DNA of 64,000 nt from Alteromonas confluentis. Lineage in GTDB: Bacteria; Pseudomonadota; Gammaproteobacteria; Enterobacterales; Alteromonadaceae. The notes beneath the pieces were generated by a model. That model was not told where the DNA came from. It saw nothing but the letters and a program-made list of their open reading frames with translations, and ran no database searches. This document shows positions 45,645-55,487 of this stretch, in pieces (within the stretch, counting starts at the first letter, position 1; each line of letters opens with the position of its first letter). Both the position numbers and the translations under genes were made by a program. The stretch is from contig NZ_MDHN01000015.1 in assembly GCF_001757105.1 (NCBI RefSeq), positions 237,183 through 301,182 of the forward strand, in the 5' to 3' direction.

Positions 45645-45911
45645 ACGACAGGCTTCGTGAAGCGGATCACCTGCATAAGTTTACATTACTTTGTAAAAAA
45701 ACACTGAATTATTGGCTCAAAGCCTGTTGTGGTAAGGGGTTCGCATCCTGACCATTTGGTTAAGCTTGATGCTTAATTAAACAGGTTTGTATCATCAACA
45801 GGAGCGATCCTAAAGCATTCCGGTTGCGGTTGAAAGAGGCATTGATTCAAGTGCGCAATCGCTGAGCACGAAAATGGGTTAAACTGGGTTTTAATACGCC
45901 TTTTTGTTAGC

Positions 45912-46508
45912 ATGGCGGCAATTAACCAATGGAATTTTTTCGTGGAAAAGCAACTTGATTATGACCGCGTGACTAACACGCTGTCGCAATATGATGTTAT
46001 CGCCGACGGCGCTGAGCTGCAGGGCATTCTTTGCGGTATGTTAAGCGGCGGCATGCCGGTATCGGAACGCAAATGGCTGGATGTGTTAAAAGACACGCTG
46101 AACCAGGGCGCGGCGTTCCCGCCGGAGCTGGAAAATATGCTCACCGATGTATTTAATAGCTTATGTCAGCAGTTGGTCGAAGCTGAATTTACCCTCAGTC
46201 TGATGCTGCCCGACGATAAAGCGCCTATTAATGATCGCGGTTTGGGCCTGATTAATTGGGTACAGGGCTTTATGCTGGGCTTTGGTTTGTATCAGCAAGA
46301 CATGATGCAATGCTCTGAAGATGTAAAAGAAGCGTTGCAGGACTTCTCTGACATCGCGCGCATGGAAGAACCCATGACAGAAGATGAAGAATCTGAGCGA
46401 GCACTTTTTGAAGTGGTGGAATACGTGAAGATTTCCGCACTGCTGTGTTTCAATGAGCTGGGTCAGTCACTCATTGAAGATCAAAAAGATAAACCATCGG
46501 TACATTAA
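45912..46508 (+). CDS. ygfB: YgfB (UPF0149 family protein)
   Basis: A 198-residue acidic protein of the UPF0149/YgfB family. Typical stretches: ELQGILCGMLSGG, WVQGFMLGFGL and EVVEYVKISALL. In Pseudomonas YgfB affects ampDh3 expression; its role here is not known. It starts the ygfB-pepP-ubiH-ubiI unit and ends two bases before pepP. Confidence 0.95.
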   Translation: MAAINQWNFFVEKQLDYDRVTNTLSQYDVIADGAELQGILCGMLSGGMPVSERKWLDVLKDTLNQGAAFPPELENMLTDVFNSLCQQLVEAEFTLSLMLPDDKAPINDRGLGLINWVQGFMLGFGLYQQDMMQCSEDVKEALQDFSDIARMEEPMTEDEESERALFEVVEYVKISALLCFNELGQSLIEDQKDKPSVH

Positions 46509-46510
46509 TT

Positions 46511-47821
46511 ATGATTAGTCCGCAGGAATTTATAGCTCGACAGCATCGTCTGCTTGCATTGTGCGAGCCGGAAAGTGTTTGTGTTATTCCTGCGGCGAGT
46601 TTAGTGACCCGCAGTCGCGACACCGAATACACATTCCGGCAGGACAGCGATTTCTGGTACCTCACCGGGTTTGCCGAACCTGACGCCTGGCTGCTGTTAT
46701 CGAATCATAGCCAATTCTCCGACCCGTACCGGGCCATGGTATTCCGCCCTAAAGATAAACAGGCTGAAATCTGGCAGGGCAGAAGGCTGGGTGCTGATGC
46801 TGGGTTATCTGAATTTTCTCTCGACGAAGCGTTTGTTTCAGACGAATTGCCCCATGTGTTGAAAGAATGGCTGGGCGGACACGACCATGTGTATTTCCCG
46901 TTCGGCAATATGGCGGCAAGTACAGAAATACAGCGCGCTTGTACAACACTCGCAGCCGCGCCTAAAGAAAATCTCGCTCCGGGTGCACTACACGACATCC
47001 TGCCACTCATTCATGAGATGCGCCTGTTTAAATCTTCCTGTGAAGTCGCGTTAATGAAGGCTGCAGGCAAAATATCGGCCCGCGCACATTGCCGCGCCAT
47101 GAAATTTGCCCATCCTGGCTGCTTTGAGTATCAGCTTGAAGCTGAACTGCATCACGAATTTGCTATGTCTGGCGCGCGAAGTCCGGCTTACGGCACCATC
47201 GTAGGCAGTGGCGACAACGCCTGTATCTTGCACTACACCGAAAACGCCGATGAAGTAAAAGACGGCGACTTGATCCTGATCGATGCCGGCGCAGAATACT
47301 TCGGCTACGCTGGCGACATCACGCGTACTTTTCCGGTATCGGGTACATTTACGCAGCCCCAGCGGGAAATTTACCAACTGGTGTTAGATGCACAAATGGC
47401 CATTCTTGACCGCATCGGACCAAGAATGACCCTTACTGAAGCCGGTAATGTGGCGGCCGAAGTGATCACCGAAGGGCTGATTAAACTGGGGCTGTTATCT
47501 GGTTCGGTAGCAGAAAATCTTGAGGCGTTGTCGTATCGCGAATTTTTCATGCACGGCATTGGGCATTATCTCGGCCTGGATGTGCACGATGTAGGTGATT
47601 ATCGTCTGGATGGTGAAGAACGGCCCCTGCAGCCAGGCATGGTGATCACTATCGAGCCAGGTATTTACATCGCCCCAGATGCTGATGTGGATGCGCAGTA
47701 TCGCGGCATAGGCGTGCGAATCGAAGATAACCTGGTGATCACGGCTACCGGGGCAGACGTAATCACGTCCGATGTACCAAAAGAAATCGACCAGATTGAA
47801 GCATTAATGAGGAAGTCTTAA
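46511..47821 (+). CDS. pepP: PepP, Xaa-Pro aminopeptidase II
   Basis: A 436-residue M24B metallopeptidase removing N-terminal residues before proline. N-terminal domain ends near residue 170. Metal ligands are in LIDAGAEYFGYAGDITR (two Asp), GIGHYLGLDVHD (His), TIEPGIY (Glu) and GVRIEDN (Glu). Starts two bases after ygfB and ends three bases before ubiH. Confidence 0.96.
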   Translation: MISPQEFIARQHRLLALCEPESVCVIPAASLVTRSRDTEYTFRQDSDFWYLTGFAEPDAWLLLSNHSQFSDPYRAMVFRPKDKQAEIWQGRRLGADAGLSEFSLDEAFVSDELPHVLKEWLGGHDHVYFPFGNMAASTEIQRACTTLAAAPKENLAPGALHDILPLIHEMRLFKSSCEVALMKAAGKISARAHCRAMKFAHPGCFEYQLEAELHHEFAMSGARSPAYGTIVGSGDNACILHYTENADEVKDGDLILIDAGAEYFGYAGDITRTFPVSGTFTQPQREIYQLVLDAQMAILDRIGPRMTLTEAGNVAAEVITEGLIKLGLLSGSVAENLEALSYREFFMHGIGHYLGLDVHDVGDYRLDGEERPLQPGMVITIEPGIYIAPDADVDAQYRGIGVRIEDNLVITATGADVITSDVPKEIDQIEALMRKS

Positions 47822-47824
47822 CTG

Positions 47825-49021
47825 GTGATCCAGACAGATATCGTAATTGTGGGTGGCGGGGCCGTGGGTCATGTTATCGCCCGTGGTTTGCTTGCCCATA
47901 CTTCTTTTTCCGTGGCACTTGTCGAAGCCAATCAATATTCAGCGTCGGCCCATCATCCTGGCTTCGACGCCCGTGTTATCGCCTTGGCGAAACGCACCGT
48001 TGATGAGCTCAGCAGTTTAGGTATCGACGTTAATCATGCCGGAGCCGTGCCTATCCGTCATATTCAGGTATCGGATAAAGGGGCTGCGGGTTTGTGCCAG
48101 CTCAATGCGTCCGATTTTCATGTTGATCACTTTGGCAAAGTAGTGTCATTACATCAACTGGGTGCGGCGCTTCAAATTGCTCCCGACACCGATGACTTTA
48201 CGCTGCTTTGCCCGCTCACAGTGGATACAGTAGAACGAAAGCAGGATGGCGTTTTATTGTCTCTTAGCGATGGGCAACAAGTATCGGCCCGATTAGTGGT
48301 GCTGGCAGACGGCGGGCGTTCCGGGCTGGATGAACAGCTTGGTTTTGAACGCCAGGAAGACGATTACGGCCAAACTGCCGTCATTGTAAACGCGTTAACT
48401 CAGAAACCGCACAATCATAAAGCTTACGAACGTTTCACTTCACAGGGGCCACTGGCTTTTTTACCTTATGACCCTGGGCTGGCGAGCGGACAAGAAAATG
48501 ATCAGGGTTTTTCTGTGGTATGGACAGTGCCGCCTGAAAAGGTGGATAACGTTATGTCGCTTGGCGATAACGACTTTAAACGATTATTGCAGCAAGCTTT
48601 TGGCTGGCGACAGGGCGCTATCACGCAAGTCGGTGAACGTAGCGCTTATCCGCTGGTACTTAAACAAGTGACGACGCCCGTAACGCACCGAGCGGTGGTG
48701 TGTGGTAATGCGGCGCAATCCCTTCATCCCATTGCCGGGCAAGGTTTCAACCTTGGCTTACGGGATGCAATAGGCTTAGTGAAAACCTTGGCAAAAGCCG
48801 ACGACCCCGGCGCGTTTTCTGTTTTGCGGGAATATCAGCAAAGCCGAAGTAAAGACAAACAAGCCACCATTACGCTTACTGATGGGTTAGTGCGTTTATT
48901 TTCAAATAATAACCGTGGCCTTACCGGGCTTCGGAATGTGGGACTGGTCGCCATGGATAATTGTCCGTCGTTGAAGCAGGCGTTTGTCAGACAAACCACT
49001 GGATTTGCGCCTGGCGCTTAA
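47825..49021 (+). CDS. ubiH: UbiH, 2-octaprenyl-6-methoxyphenol hydroxylase
   Basis: A 398-residue FAD monooxygenase of ubiquinone synthesis. GXGXXG motif IVGGGAVGHVIARGL, the second FAD motif VVLADGGRSGLDE (DG) and the GNAAQSLHPIAGQGFNLGLRDA motif are all present. Start is GTG at 47825. It sits before ubiI, as in E. coli. The two paralogues act on different ring carbons; which is which is assigned from order and sequence type. Confidence 0.93.
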   Translation: MIQTDIVIVGGGAVGHVIARGLLAHTSFSVALVEANQYSASAHHPGFDARVIALAKRTVDELSSLGIDVNHAGAVPIRHIQVSDKGAAGLCQLNASDFHVDHFGKVVSLHQLGAALQIAPDTDDFTLLCPLTVDTVERKQDGVLLSLSDGQQVSARLVVLADGGRSGLDEQLGFERQEDDYGQTAVIVNALTQKPHNHKAYERFTSQGPLAFLPYDPGLASGQENDQGFSVVWTVPPEKVDNVMSLGDNDFKRLLQQAFGWRQGAITQVGERSAYPLVLKQVTTPVTHRAVVCGNAAQSLHPIAGQGFNLGLRDAIGLVKTLAKADDPGAFSVLREYQQSRSKDKQATITLTDGLVRLFSNNNRGLTGLRNVGLVAMDNCPSLKQAFVRQTTGFAPGA

Positions 49022-49031
49022 GGAGAACTAA

Positions 49032-50204
49032 GTGGAAAATGTGGATATCGCCATTGTTGGTGGCGGCATGGTGGGATTAAGTCTCGCGTCGGCATTAGAC
49101 AGCAGTGGCCTTAATGTGGCCGTGATCAGCAATCAGCCTTTCGAACAAGCGATGCCGGAAGCCCCCACATTGCGCGTAAGTGCAATAAACGGCGCGAATC
49201 AGCAAGTATTAACCGACATGGGTGTGTGGCAACGCATGCCGACCAACCGTTTAAGCCCTTACAAAACCATGAGCGTGTGGGATAAAGATAGCTTCGGTCG
49301 TATCGATTTCAGCCACGACGATCTCCCCGCGCCGCAGCTTGGTCATATCATTGAGAATCAATTACTCACCAACGCCCTGGCAGAAAAAGTAGCGCAGCAA
49401 GCCTCGGTAAAATTGATCGAGGCGAAAATAGACAAAGTGCTCACCGGCCAGCGTGAAACCATGCTGATGCTGAACAACGACGAAGTGATTGCCTGTCGAT
49501 TGCTGGTGGGGGCCGATGGCGCCAATTCCTACATTCGTCAACAAGCCCAGTTTCCGCTGGCATTTAAAGATTATGGCCACACTGCCATTGTCGCCACCAT
49601 TCGCACCGAGAAGCCCCATGGCCAATGTGCCAGACAAGTTTTCACGCCCGACGGGCCATTGGCCTTGTTGCCGTTGGCGAACCCTAATGAAGTGTCCATT
49701 GTGTGGTCTCAACGTAACGAAGTGGCGCAAGACATTCTCGCTCTGGATAATGACACATTCAGCCATCGCCTTACGGCGACCAGCGACAGTGTGTTGGGCG
49801 TATTAACCCTCGACAGTGAACGCATGTCTTTTCCGCTAACCATGCGTTATGCCAGACAATGGGTGAAACCCGGTGTGGTGATCATTGGTGATGCTGCACA
49901 TACTATCCATCCCCTTGCTGGGCAAGGCGTGAACCTGGGAATGCGCGACGCTTTCGCATTGGCTGACACATTGAAAACGTGTGTACAGCAAGATGTGGAT
50001 TTTACCGATGTGGCACAGTTACGTAGTTTCGAACGTGCAAGAAAAGCCGATGCCGCTGCCGTGATTGCCGCCATGGACGGTTTTAAAACATTGTTTGCGG
50101 GTGATAATCCACTGAAAAAACTAATTCGTGGAGCCGGACTGGTGGTGACCGATTCCCTACCGGGACTAAAGCGTCAGTGGTTGGCGCAGGCAATGGGATG
50201 GTAG
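49032..50204 (+). CDS. ubiI: UbiI (VisC), 2-octaprenylphenol hydroxylase
   Basis: A 390-residue FAD monooxygenase, paralogue of the preceding gene: IVGGGMVGLSLASAL, LLVGADGANSYIRQQ and GDAAHTIHPLAGQGVNLGMRDA. Start is GTG at 49032 with AAGGAG before it. In E. coli gcvTHP follows immediately; here a 4-kb block lies in between. Confidence 0.93.
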   Translation: MENVDIAIVGGGMVGLSLASALDSSGLNVAVISNQPFEQAMPEAPTLRVSAINGANQQVLTDMGVWQRMPTNRLSPYKTMSVWDKDSFGRIDFSHDDLPAPQLGHIIENQLLTNALAEKVAQQASVKLIEAKIDKVLTGQRETMLMLNNDEVIACRLLVGADGANSYIRQQAQFPLAFKDYGHTAIVATIRTEKPHGQCARQVFTPDGPLALLPLANPNEVSIVWSQRNEVAQDILALDNDTFSHRLTATSDSVLGVLTLDSERMSFPLTMRYARQWVKPGVVIIGDAAHTIHPLAGQGVNLGMRDAFALADTLKTCVQQDVDFTDVAQLRSFERARKADAAAVIAAMDGFKTLFAGDNPLKKLIRGAGLVVTDSLPGLKRQWLAQAMGW

Positions 50205-50244
50205 CAGGGCGCCACCGAACAGTAATTCGAGCACTGAAAGGATA

Positions 50245-50490
50245 TTAAACCCCAGCGACTTCCATCGTTCGTTTCTGGGTTTGAGGGTGAAAAATTTCGT
50301 ACTCAGCCTCAAGCTCAGAAATAAGCTTTATGGTAAGTACAGAGCTGTCGTACAGTTCCGCAACCAGCATACGATCATAAGCATCCTCTATGCTCTTGAT
50401 CAACAAGCGCTTGCTGTCACAATAGCGGGACAGGGCAGACAGCAAAATAGAGTTAACCTCTTTCAGATTGCTTTCCAGTTTGTTTTCCAT
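50245..50490 (-). CDS. Small hypothetical helical protein
   Basis: 81 residues (from ATG 50490; a TTG six codons earlier is possible). Helical and charged (NLKEVNSILLSALSRYCDSKRLL, then LTIKLISELEAEYE); not recognised. Size and position near ubiI recall ZapA, but the ZapA sequence pattern is missing. It stands opposite to both neighbours. Confidence 0.55.
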   Translation of the reverse strand: MENKLESNLKEVNSILLSALSRYCDSKRLLIKSIEDAYDRMLVAELYDSSVLTIKLISELEAEYEIFHPQTQKRTMEVAGV

Positions 50491-50651
50491 GGTAATTGCC
50501 TGAGACAATAATTTTCGTTACGCGTTTGGTGTTTGTGACAAAACTGAACGCTAAAGACTCGCGCTTCGTCGACAATAGAAGACATCCAGTATACTGCGTG
50601 GAAATATCAGGTAATTTAGACAAAAGTATAAAAATCAAAAAGGGAATTCCA

Positions 50652-51938
50652 ATGAACAAACGCGCATTTATGAAACTTACCGCCGGTTTCGGTGCCATGA
50701 CTGCCATGGGTTCAGCGCTGGCATCAAACGCATCTGTATCCACCTCCGGGCAACAATCTAACGCACTGCAACCCATCACCGGCAACGTAAAGCCAATTAG
50801 CAAAGCAGAGCATGAAGGGCGGATTAAAAAAGCCCAGCAACTCATGGTAAAGCAGGGGCTGAGTGCGCTCGTTATCGAGCCCGGTGCATCTATGACTTAT
50901 TTCAGTGGCATGCAGTGGTGGCGCAGTGAACGTCTCACCGCGCTGGTTATCCCCCAAGAAGGTCAACCTGCCGTTGTCACCCCATTTTTTGAAGCCCCTA
51001 GCGTGAAAGAATCTCTGGCCATCGATGCCGAGGTGCGGGTGTGGCAGGAGCACGAAAGTCCGTTTGTTCAGGTAAACGAAGCACTGAAAGCCCGCAAGCT
51101 TGATAAGGGCAAAATCGGTTTTGAAAATACCGTCCGTTACTTCGTACTGAATGGTCTGATGTCGCTAATGACAAAGTGCGAACATGTACCTGCAGAACCC
51201 GTGATTTTGGGCTGTCGCATGTACAAGAGTACTCATGAACTGGAACTCATGCATAAAGCCAACGAAGTCACGTTAAAGGCTTACGAGCATGTGTACTCAC
51301 AACTTGAAATTGGTATGGCACAAAGTGATGTTAAACAGATTATGGCAGCCGCGCAGCAGCAATTAGGCGGTTCATCCATTTGGGGCCTGGTATTGTTCAA
51401 CGAAGCTAGCGCTTACCCTCACGGTACCAGCCAAAAGCAGGTGATCAGCGAAGGGTCAACCGTTCTCATGGACTGTGGCTGCGCTGTGCACGGGTACCAG
51501 TCAGATATCAGCCGAACCTGGGTGTTCGGCGAGCCGTCAAAGAAACAGCGCGAGGTGTGGAATGCCGTGCATAAAGGTCAGCAAATTGCGTTTGAAAAAG
51601 CGCAGAACGGCACACCAACCGGTAAAGTAGACGATGCGGTACGCGAATATTACGAAACCTTGGGTTACGGGCCAGCATACGCATTACCGGGATTGTCTCA
51701 CCGAACCGGTCACGGCATTGGAATGGAAGGCCACGAAAAAGTGAATTTCGTCCACGGAGAAACCACCAAACTCGCACCCGGCATGTGTTTGTCGAACGAA
51801 CCGGGTATTTATATTCCGGGTGAGTTTGGCGTGCGATTAGAAGACTGTTTATACATGACTGAATCGGGCCCGGCCTGGTTTACCGAGCCCCCAGAAAGTC
51901 TGGATAAGCCGCTAGGCCGTTTAAGCCCGATGGCTTAG
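50652..51938 (+). CDS. Exported M24-family Xaa-Pro peptidase
   Basis: 428 residues. The N-terminus MNKRAFMKLTAGFGAMTAMG resembles a twin-arginine signal (Lys-Arg in place of Arg-Arg, then xFMK) and ends near ALASNA. The creatinase-type N-domain is followed by an M24 pita-bread domain with ligands in LMDCGCAVHGYQSDISR, RTGHGIGMEGHE, SNEPGIY and VRLEDC. Start at 50652 with AGGGA upstream; a 51-codon upstream extension lacks sense. Substrate probably a proline peptide, but creatinase- or DddP-type activities belong to the same family and cannot be excluded. Its stop overlaps that of the convergent porin gene. Confidence 0.85.
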   Translation: MNKRAFMKLTAGFGAMTAMGSALASNASVSTSGQQSNALQPITGNVKPISKAEHEGRIKKAQQLMVKQGLSALVIEPGASMTYFSGMQWWRSERLTALVIPQEGQPAVVTPFFEAPSVKESLAIDAEVRVWQEHESPFVQVNEALKARKLDKGKIGFENTVRYFVLNGLMSLMTKCEHVPAEPVILGCRMYKSTHELELMHKANEVTLKAYEHVYSQLEIGMAQSDVKQIMAAAQQQLGGSSIWGLVLFNEASAYPHGTSQKQVISEGSTVLMDCGCAVHGYQSDISRTWVFGEPSKKQREVWNAVHKGQQIAFEKAQNGTPTGKVDDAVREYYETLGYGPAYALPGLSHRTGHGIGMEGHEKVNFVHGETTKLAPGMCLSNEPGIYIPGEFGVRLEDCLYMTESGPAWFTEPPESLDKPLGRLSPMA

Positions 51939-53128
51939 AAACTTACGTCCCATTGCAAGCGCCAGGTGGTGCGGTCGCCCACTTCAATGTCTGACTGTTC
52001 CATACTGATATGGCTAACTTCAGCGGTCACCTTGTTGTCGTGACCGCGAATGAACCAGTTGAGCGCCAGCGACTTCTCAAAGAATTCGTCAGCATTATCG
52101 GCGGTGTTCGGGTCGTAGGTGGCATAGCGTACGGCAATTTCTAAGGGCTCAGGCCACCAATCAAACGCTTCATGCACAAAGTAACCTGCCTGTCCGTAAT
52201 ATCCGGTCAGGCGAGTTTTTATGCCGCCGTTTATTCTGTCGGTAACCGACTTTTCGTGAAATTCAGCCTGCGCATTAAAGCCCTGGTAAAAGTAGGCCGC
52301 ATCAATAACGTATTGCTTCACGTCATACTGGCCGGCCGATTCACCAATATCCACATTATCCAATGCGCCGGCACCGGATGAAGAGAATCGAGTATAAATG
52401 CTGCGGTATTTTGCGCCTGCTATAGCCAGTGCCGCTTTGGGTTTTTCAGAGCGTTTAATGTCACTGTTTTTAAAGCCCACTTCTTCGCCAAGAAAATTCC
52501 ACTGCAAGCGACCCGAATACAAGTTCTCCCCATCATGGTTATTGTATTCGCCGCGGCCCGAGCCGGTGTAAACGCCCGCCCAATAATTCATGTTCAGCGC
52601 ACCGCCGCCATCGAGATGACCGTACACCGAGGCACCTTGCTGACGGTCTATGGTGAAAATGCGGTTGATAATGGAGCGATCCATCATTTGCTGACCACCA
52701 CTACTTACGCTGCGCTCACGAGAATATTCCACTTTCCACTGGCCCACTTTGAATTTCAGCGCATCGTATTTTTCCACCATGATAGTGGCATTAAGTGTGC
52801 GGTCGTCGGCGACCTCGTATTCCCAGTAGTATTTCAACCAGTCACGCACCATATGACCACCCACTTTGAGGCGGGCACGATTCACGTCAAACTGGTTACC
52901 ACTTTCACGAATGAAGTCACCGGGATCGTTCGGCTGACCAAGGCCAGGATTTGCAAAGCGAGTTTGTACACGTCCGCGCACTTGCATCAGGTATAGGCCG
53001 TCGTCACTTTCGAAAATAAGGCCCTTACCGTCATAGTTAGCGAGCGCATCAGACAACCCCGATGCAGACACGTTAAAAGAGATAATGAGGAATAGGGTGG
53101 TTAAACGTTTACATATAAAAGCAGACAT
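51935..53128 (-). CDS. Outer-membrane porin, OprP/O family
   Basis: 397 residues from ATG 53128: signal peptide (LTTLFLIISFNVSASG), then GLIFESDDGLYLMQVRGRVQTRFA, RARLKVGGHMVRDWLKYYWEYEV, FKVGQWKVEYSRER, AYFYQGFNAQAEFHEK and a C-terminal Phe (WRLQWDVSF). A phosphate-selective-type porin, distinct from the one at 37800. A 25-codon longer frame exists but gives no sensible signal. Overlaps the preceding convergent gene by four bases. Confidence 0.85.
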   Translation of the reverse strand: MSAFICKRLTTLFLIISFNVSASGLSDALANYDGKGLIFESDDGLYLMQVRGRVQTRFANPGLGQPNDPGDFIRESGNQFDVNRARLKVGGHMVRDWLKYYWEYEVADDRTLNATIMVEKYDALKFKVGQWKVEYSRERSVSSGGQQMMDRSIINRIFTIDRQQGASVYGHLDGGGALNMNYWAGVYTGSGRGEYNNHDGENLYSGRLQWNFLGEEVGFKNSDIKRSEKPKAALAIAGAKYRSIYTRFSSSGAGALDNVDIGESAGQYDVKQYVIDAAYFYQGFNAQAEFHEKSVTDRINGGIKTRLTGYYGQAGYFVHEAFDWWPEPLEIAVRYATYDPNTADNADEFFEKSLALNWFIRGHDNKVTAEVSHISMEQSDIEVGDRTTWRLQWDVSF

Positions 53129-53255
53129 GGAACAACTTGAGGACGGAAAAAAAGGAATGCGAAGTGTAAATATTTTCAGTCGGTGATCAAGGCTGAAAGT
53201 CATAAAAGTGTCACCAAAGTGTCATAAATCGGGATTGGTACCACGAGGATCAAAA

Positions 53256-53279
53256 AAACGGTCGAAACACAGACCGTTT
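53256..53279 (-). terminator. Terminator after LysR gene
   Basis: On the minus strand AAACGGTC-TGTGTTTC-GACCGTTT followed by T-run. The T-run orientation shows that it serves the LysR gene at 53385-54236. Confidence 0.88.
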
Positions 53280-53384
53280 AGTCATTCCACTTTAACGACA
53301 ATTCATCCAATTCAGATCGCTATACAATGCTTTTTTACGTTCACCCATTTACACAAAAACGCATTGTAAACGGGCCGCTGTAGA

Positions 53385-54236
53385 CTACCCCTGTAACCGG
53401 CTTTTGATGAAGTCTGCCAGTGTACGGCTTACCACGGGATGCTGAATGCTTTGGTTAAACAAACAAATGTTCACCTTGCCTAAATGGGGTAACCGGTTGT
53501 CTTTCAGCACCGTCAGGTTTTCCGGCATACTCGAGCGGGCGAGGGCGGTAATGCCTAAACCTTGTTGAATGGCTGCCACCAGACCGCTCAAATCCGCATT
53601 GGTATAACTGATTTTCCAGGAACGGGTTTGCTGTTTTAACTCGTCGATTACCCGGCTGCGATACATGCAGCCATCTGGCGCTAGCACTAGCGGAATGTTC
53701 TCACCCACAAATGGCCGGTTAGCATCGCCTACCCACACCACATCATCTTCCAGCACCAGTTCACCGTCGTCAGATTTTGCATCGGGATTCACTAACGCTA
53801 AGATTAAATCGAACTGGTTGCGGCGGGACGCATGCAGTAAATCCCGGCTTAACGATGAGGTAACTTCCAGCGACACATCAGGATAGCGCTTGGAGAACTC
53901 GCCAATTAAACCCGGCAGTAGGGTAGAGGCAAATTCATTAGGAATGCCCAAACGCAAGCGGCCGCTTAACGGCGCTGGCGTGAGCGCCCGGAAAATGCCG
54001 TCGTTCAGTTCCAGCAGTTCCTTGGCTTTCGGGTACAGCCAGTTGCCGTCGGCGCTGGGCATGTGCCGCTGTCCCACTTTGGTGAACAGTTTGCGGTCGA
54101 GCTGTTCTTCCAGCTTTTTAATTTGCAGGCTTATAGCGGGCTGGGAACGGCCAAGAAAATCCCCAGCTTTGGCATAGCCACCTTGTTCAATCACGCTCAC
54201 AAAGGTGCGCAGGTTATCTAACGACAGTTGTTTCAT
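53385..54236 (-). CDS. LysR-family transcriptional regulator
   Basis: A 283-residue LTTR. N-terminal helix-turn-helix (LDNLRTFVSVIEQGGYAKAG, RSQPAISLQIKKLEEQLD), then a PBP2-type effector domain (about 88-280; RLRLGIPNEFASTLLP). Divergent from gcvT across 139 bp, so it may control itself and gcvTHP or the adjacent porin/peptidase genes; GcvA identity is not supported by obvious sequence. Ligand unknown. Confidence 0.92.
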   Translation of the reverse strand: MKQLSLDNLRTFVSVIEQGGYAKAGDFLGRSQPAISLQIKKLEEQLDRKLFTKVGQRHMPSADGNWLYPKAKELLELNDGIFRALTPAPLSGRLRLGIPNEFASTLLPGLIGEFSKRYPDVSLEVTSSLSRDLLHASRRNQFDLILALVNPDAKSDDGELVLEDDVVWVGDANRPFVGENIPLVLAPDGCMYRSRVIDELKQQTRSWKISYTNADLSGLVAAIQQGLGITALARSSMPENLTVLKDNRLPHLGKVNICLFNQSIQHPVVSRTLADFIKSRLQG

Positions 54237-54276
54237 AATGATTTGAAATGCTGATGATACGACTGCCTTATATTAT

Positions 54277-54286
54277 ATTTGCAAAT
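54277..54286. promoter_or_regulatory. Palindrome in the LysR-gcvT divergent region
   Basis: ATTTGCAAAT, a perfect 10-bp palindrome with partly matching TTA/TAA arms, 41 bp from the LysR start. T-N11-A-like, so a possible LTTR operator. No glycine riboswitch was seen upstream of gcvT. Confidence 0.4.
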
Positions 54287-54375
54287 GTAATGATAAGAAA
54301 TTCCAATTTGATTGGTCTTTTGTCGTAACCCTATACTTTGTGCTGTTTTTAACACATCGAAATGGACAAAGTCGC

Positions 54376-55455
54376 ATGACGAATACTACCGCGTTACACG
54401 CCAAGCACCTGGAAGCCGGTGCCAAAATGGTCGATTTCTTTGGCTGGGATATGCCAATTAACTACGGTTCACAAATCGAAGAGCATCACGCGGTACGTCG
54501 TGACGCCGGTATGTTCGATGTTTCTCACATGACCATCGTTGATTTGACCGGTGCGCAGGCAAAAGATTATCTGCGTTACCTGCTGGCCAACGATGTAGCC
54601 AAGCTGCAGGTAAAAGGCAAAGCGCTGTACAGCGGTATGCTGAACGAAGAAGGCGGCGTGGTTGATGACCTTATCGTTTATTTCTTCGACGACACCAATT
54701 ACCGCCTGGTAGTGAACTCTGCTACCCGCGAAAAAGACATGAACTGGCTGAACGATAAAGCCAGTGGTTTCGATGTCACCATCACTGAAAAACCAGACTT
54801 CGCCATGATTGCCGTTCAGGGCCCGAATGCGAAAGAAAAAGCCGCTACCCTGTTTAGCGCCGCGCAAAAAGAAGCGGTTGCTGGCATGAAGCCGTTCTTC
54901 GGCGTGCAGGCAGAAGATCTGTTCATCGCCACTACCGGTTACACCGGCGAAGCGGGTTATGAAATCATGGTACCAAAAGCGCAGGCCGGTGCTTTCTGGC
55001 AAAGTCTGCTGGACGCTGGCGTGAAGCCATGTGGTCTGGGCGCCCGTGATACGCTGCGTCTTGAAGCCGGTATGAACCTGTACGGTCAGGACATGGACGA
55101 AACCGTTTCGCCACTGGCCGCCAACATGGGCTGGACCATTACGTGGGAACCAGAAGATCGTGATTTCGTGGGCCGTAAAGCCCTGGAAGCACAAAAGCAA
55201 GCCGGCACCGATAAGCTGGTAGGCCTTGTAATGACCGAGAAAGGCGTACTGCGTCACGGTCAGAACATCCGCACAGAAACAGGAGAAGGCGTGATCACTT
55301 CAGGCACCTTCTCTCCAACATTAGGGCATTCCGTCGCACTGGCCAGAGTACCTGCCGATACTGGCGCAACAGTAGAGGTGGAAATGCGTAAAAAGTGGGT
55401 TACAGTAAGTGTTGTTAAGCCCAGCTTCGTGCGCAATGGTAAAAGTGTATTGTAA
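54376..55455 (+). CDS. gcvT: GcvT, aminomethyltransferase (T-protein)
   Basis: A 359-residue folate-dependent enzyme of glycine cleavage that takes the aminomethyl group from GcvH and forms methylene-THF plus ammonia. [34 protein letters not shown] and [18 protein letters not shown] are typical. Start at 54376 (MTNTTALH) rather than the 12-codon longer frame. gcvH follows after 32 bp. Confidence 0.97.
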   Translation: MTNTTALHAKHLEAGAKMVDFFGWDMPINYGSQIEEHHAVRRDAGMFDVSHMTIVDLTGAQAKDYLRYLLANDVAKLQVKGKALYSGMLNEEGGVVDDLIVYFFDDTNYRLVVNSATREKDMNWLNDKASGFDVTITEKPDFAMIAVQGPNAKEKAATLFSAAQKEAVAGMKPFFGVQAEDLFIATTGYTGEAGYEIMVPKAQAGAFWQSLLDAGVKPCGLGARDTLRLEAGMNLYGQDMDETVSPLAANMGWTITWEPEDRDFVGRKALEAQKQAGTDKLVGLVMTEKGVLRHGQNIRTETGEGVITSGTFSPTLGHSVALARVPADTGATVEVEMRKKWVTVSVVKPSFVRNGKSVL

Positions 55456-55487
55456 TCCCAACATCAAGGAATAATCAGGAACTAATT

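Noticed and set aside
50245..50490. ZapA candidate near ubiI
   Set aside because: Right size and helical, but the conserved N-terminal ZapA pattern is absent and the position differs from the ygfB-ssrS location.
50652..51938. DMSP lyase DddP
   Set aside because: DddP is also an M24 protein, but the ligand set seen here is the general peptidase one; nothing specific to DddP can be recognised by eye.
54237..54375. Glycine riboswitch upstream of gcvT
   Set aside because: The 139-bp gap to the divergent LysR gene holds none of the conserved tandem aptamer elements; only a promoter-like region and a palindrome are seen.
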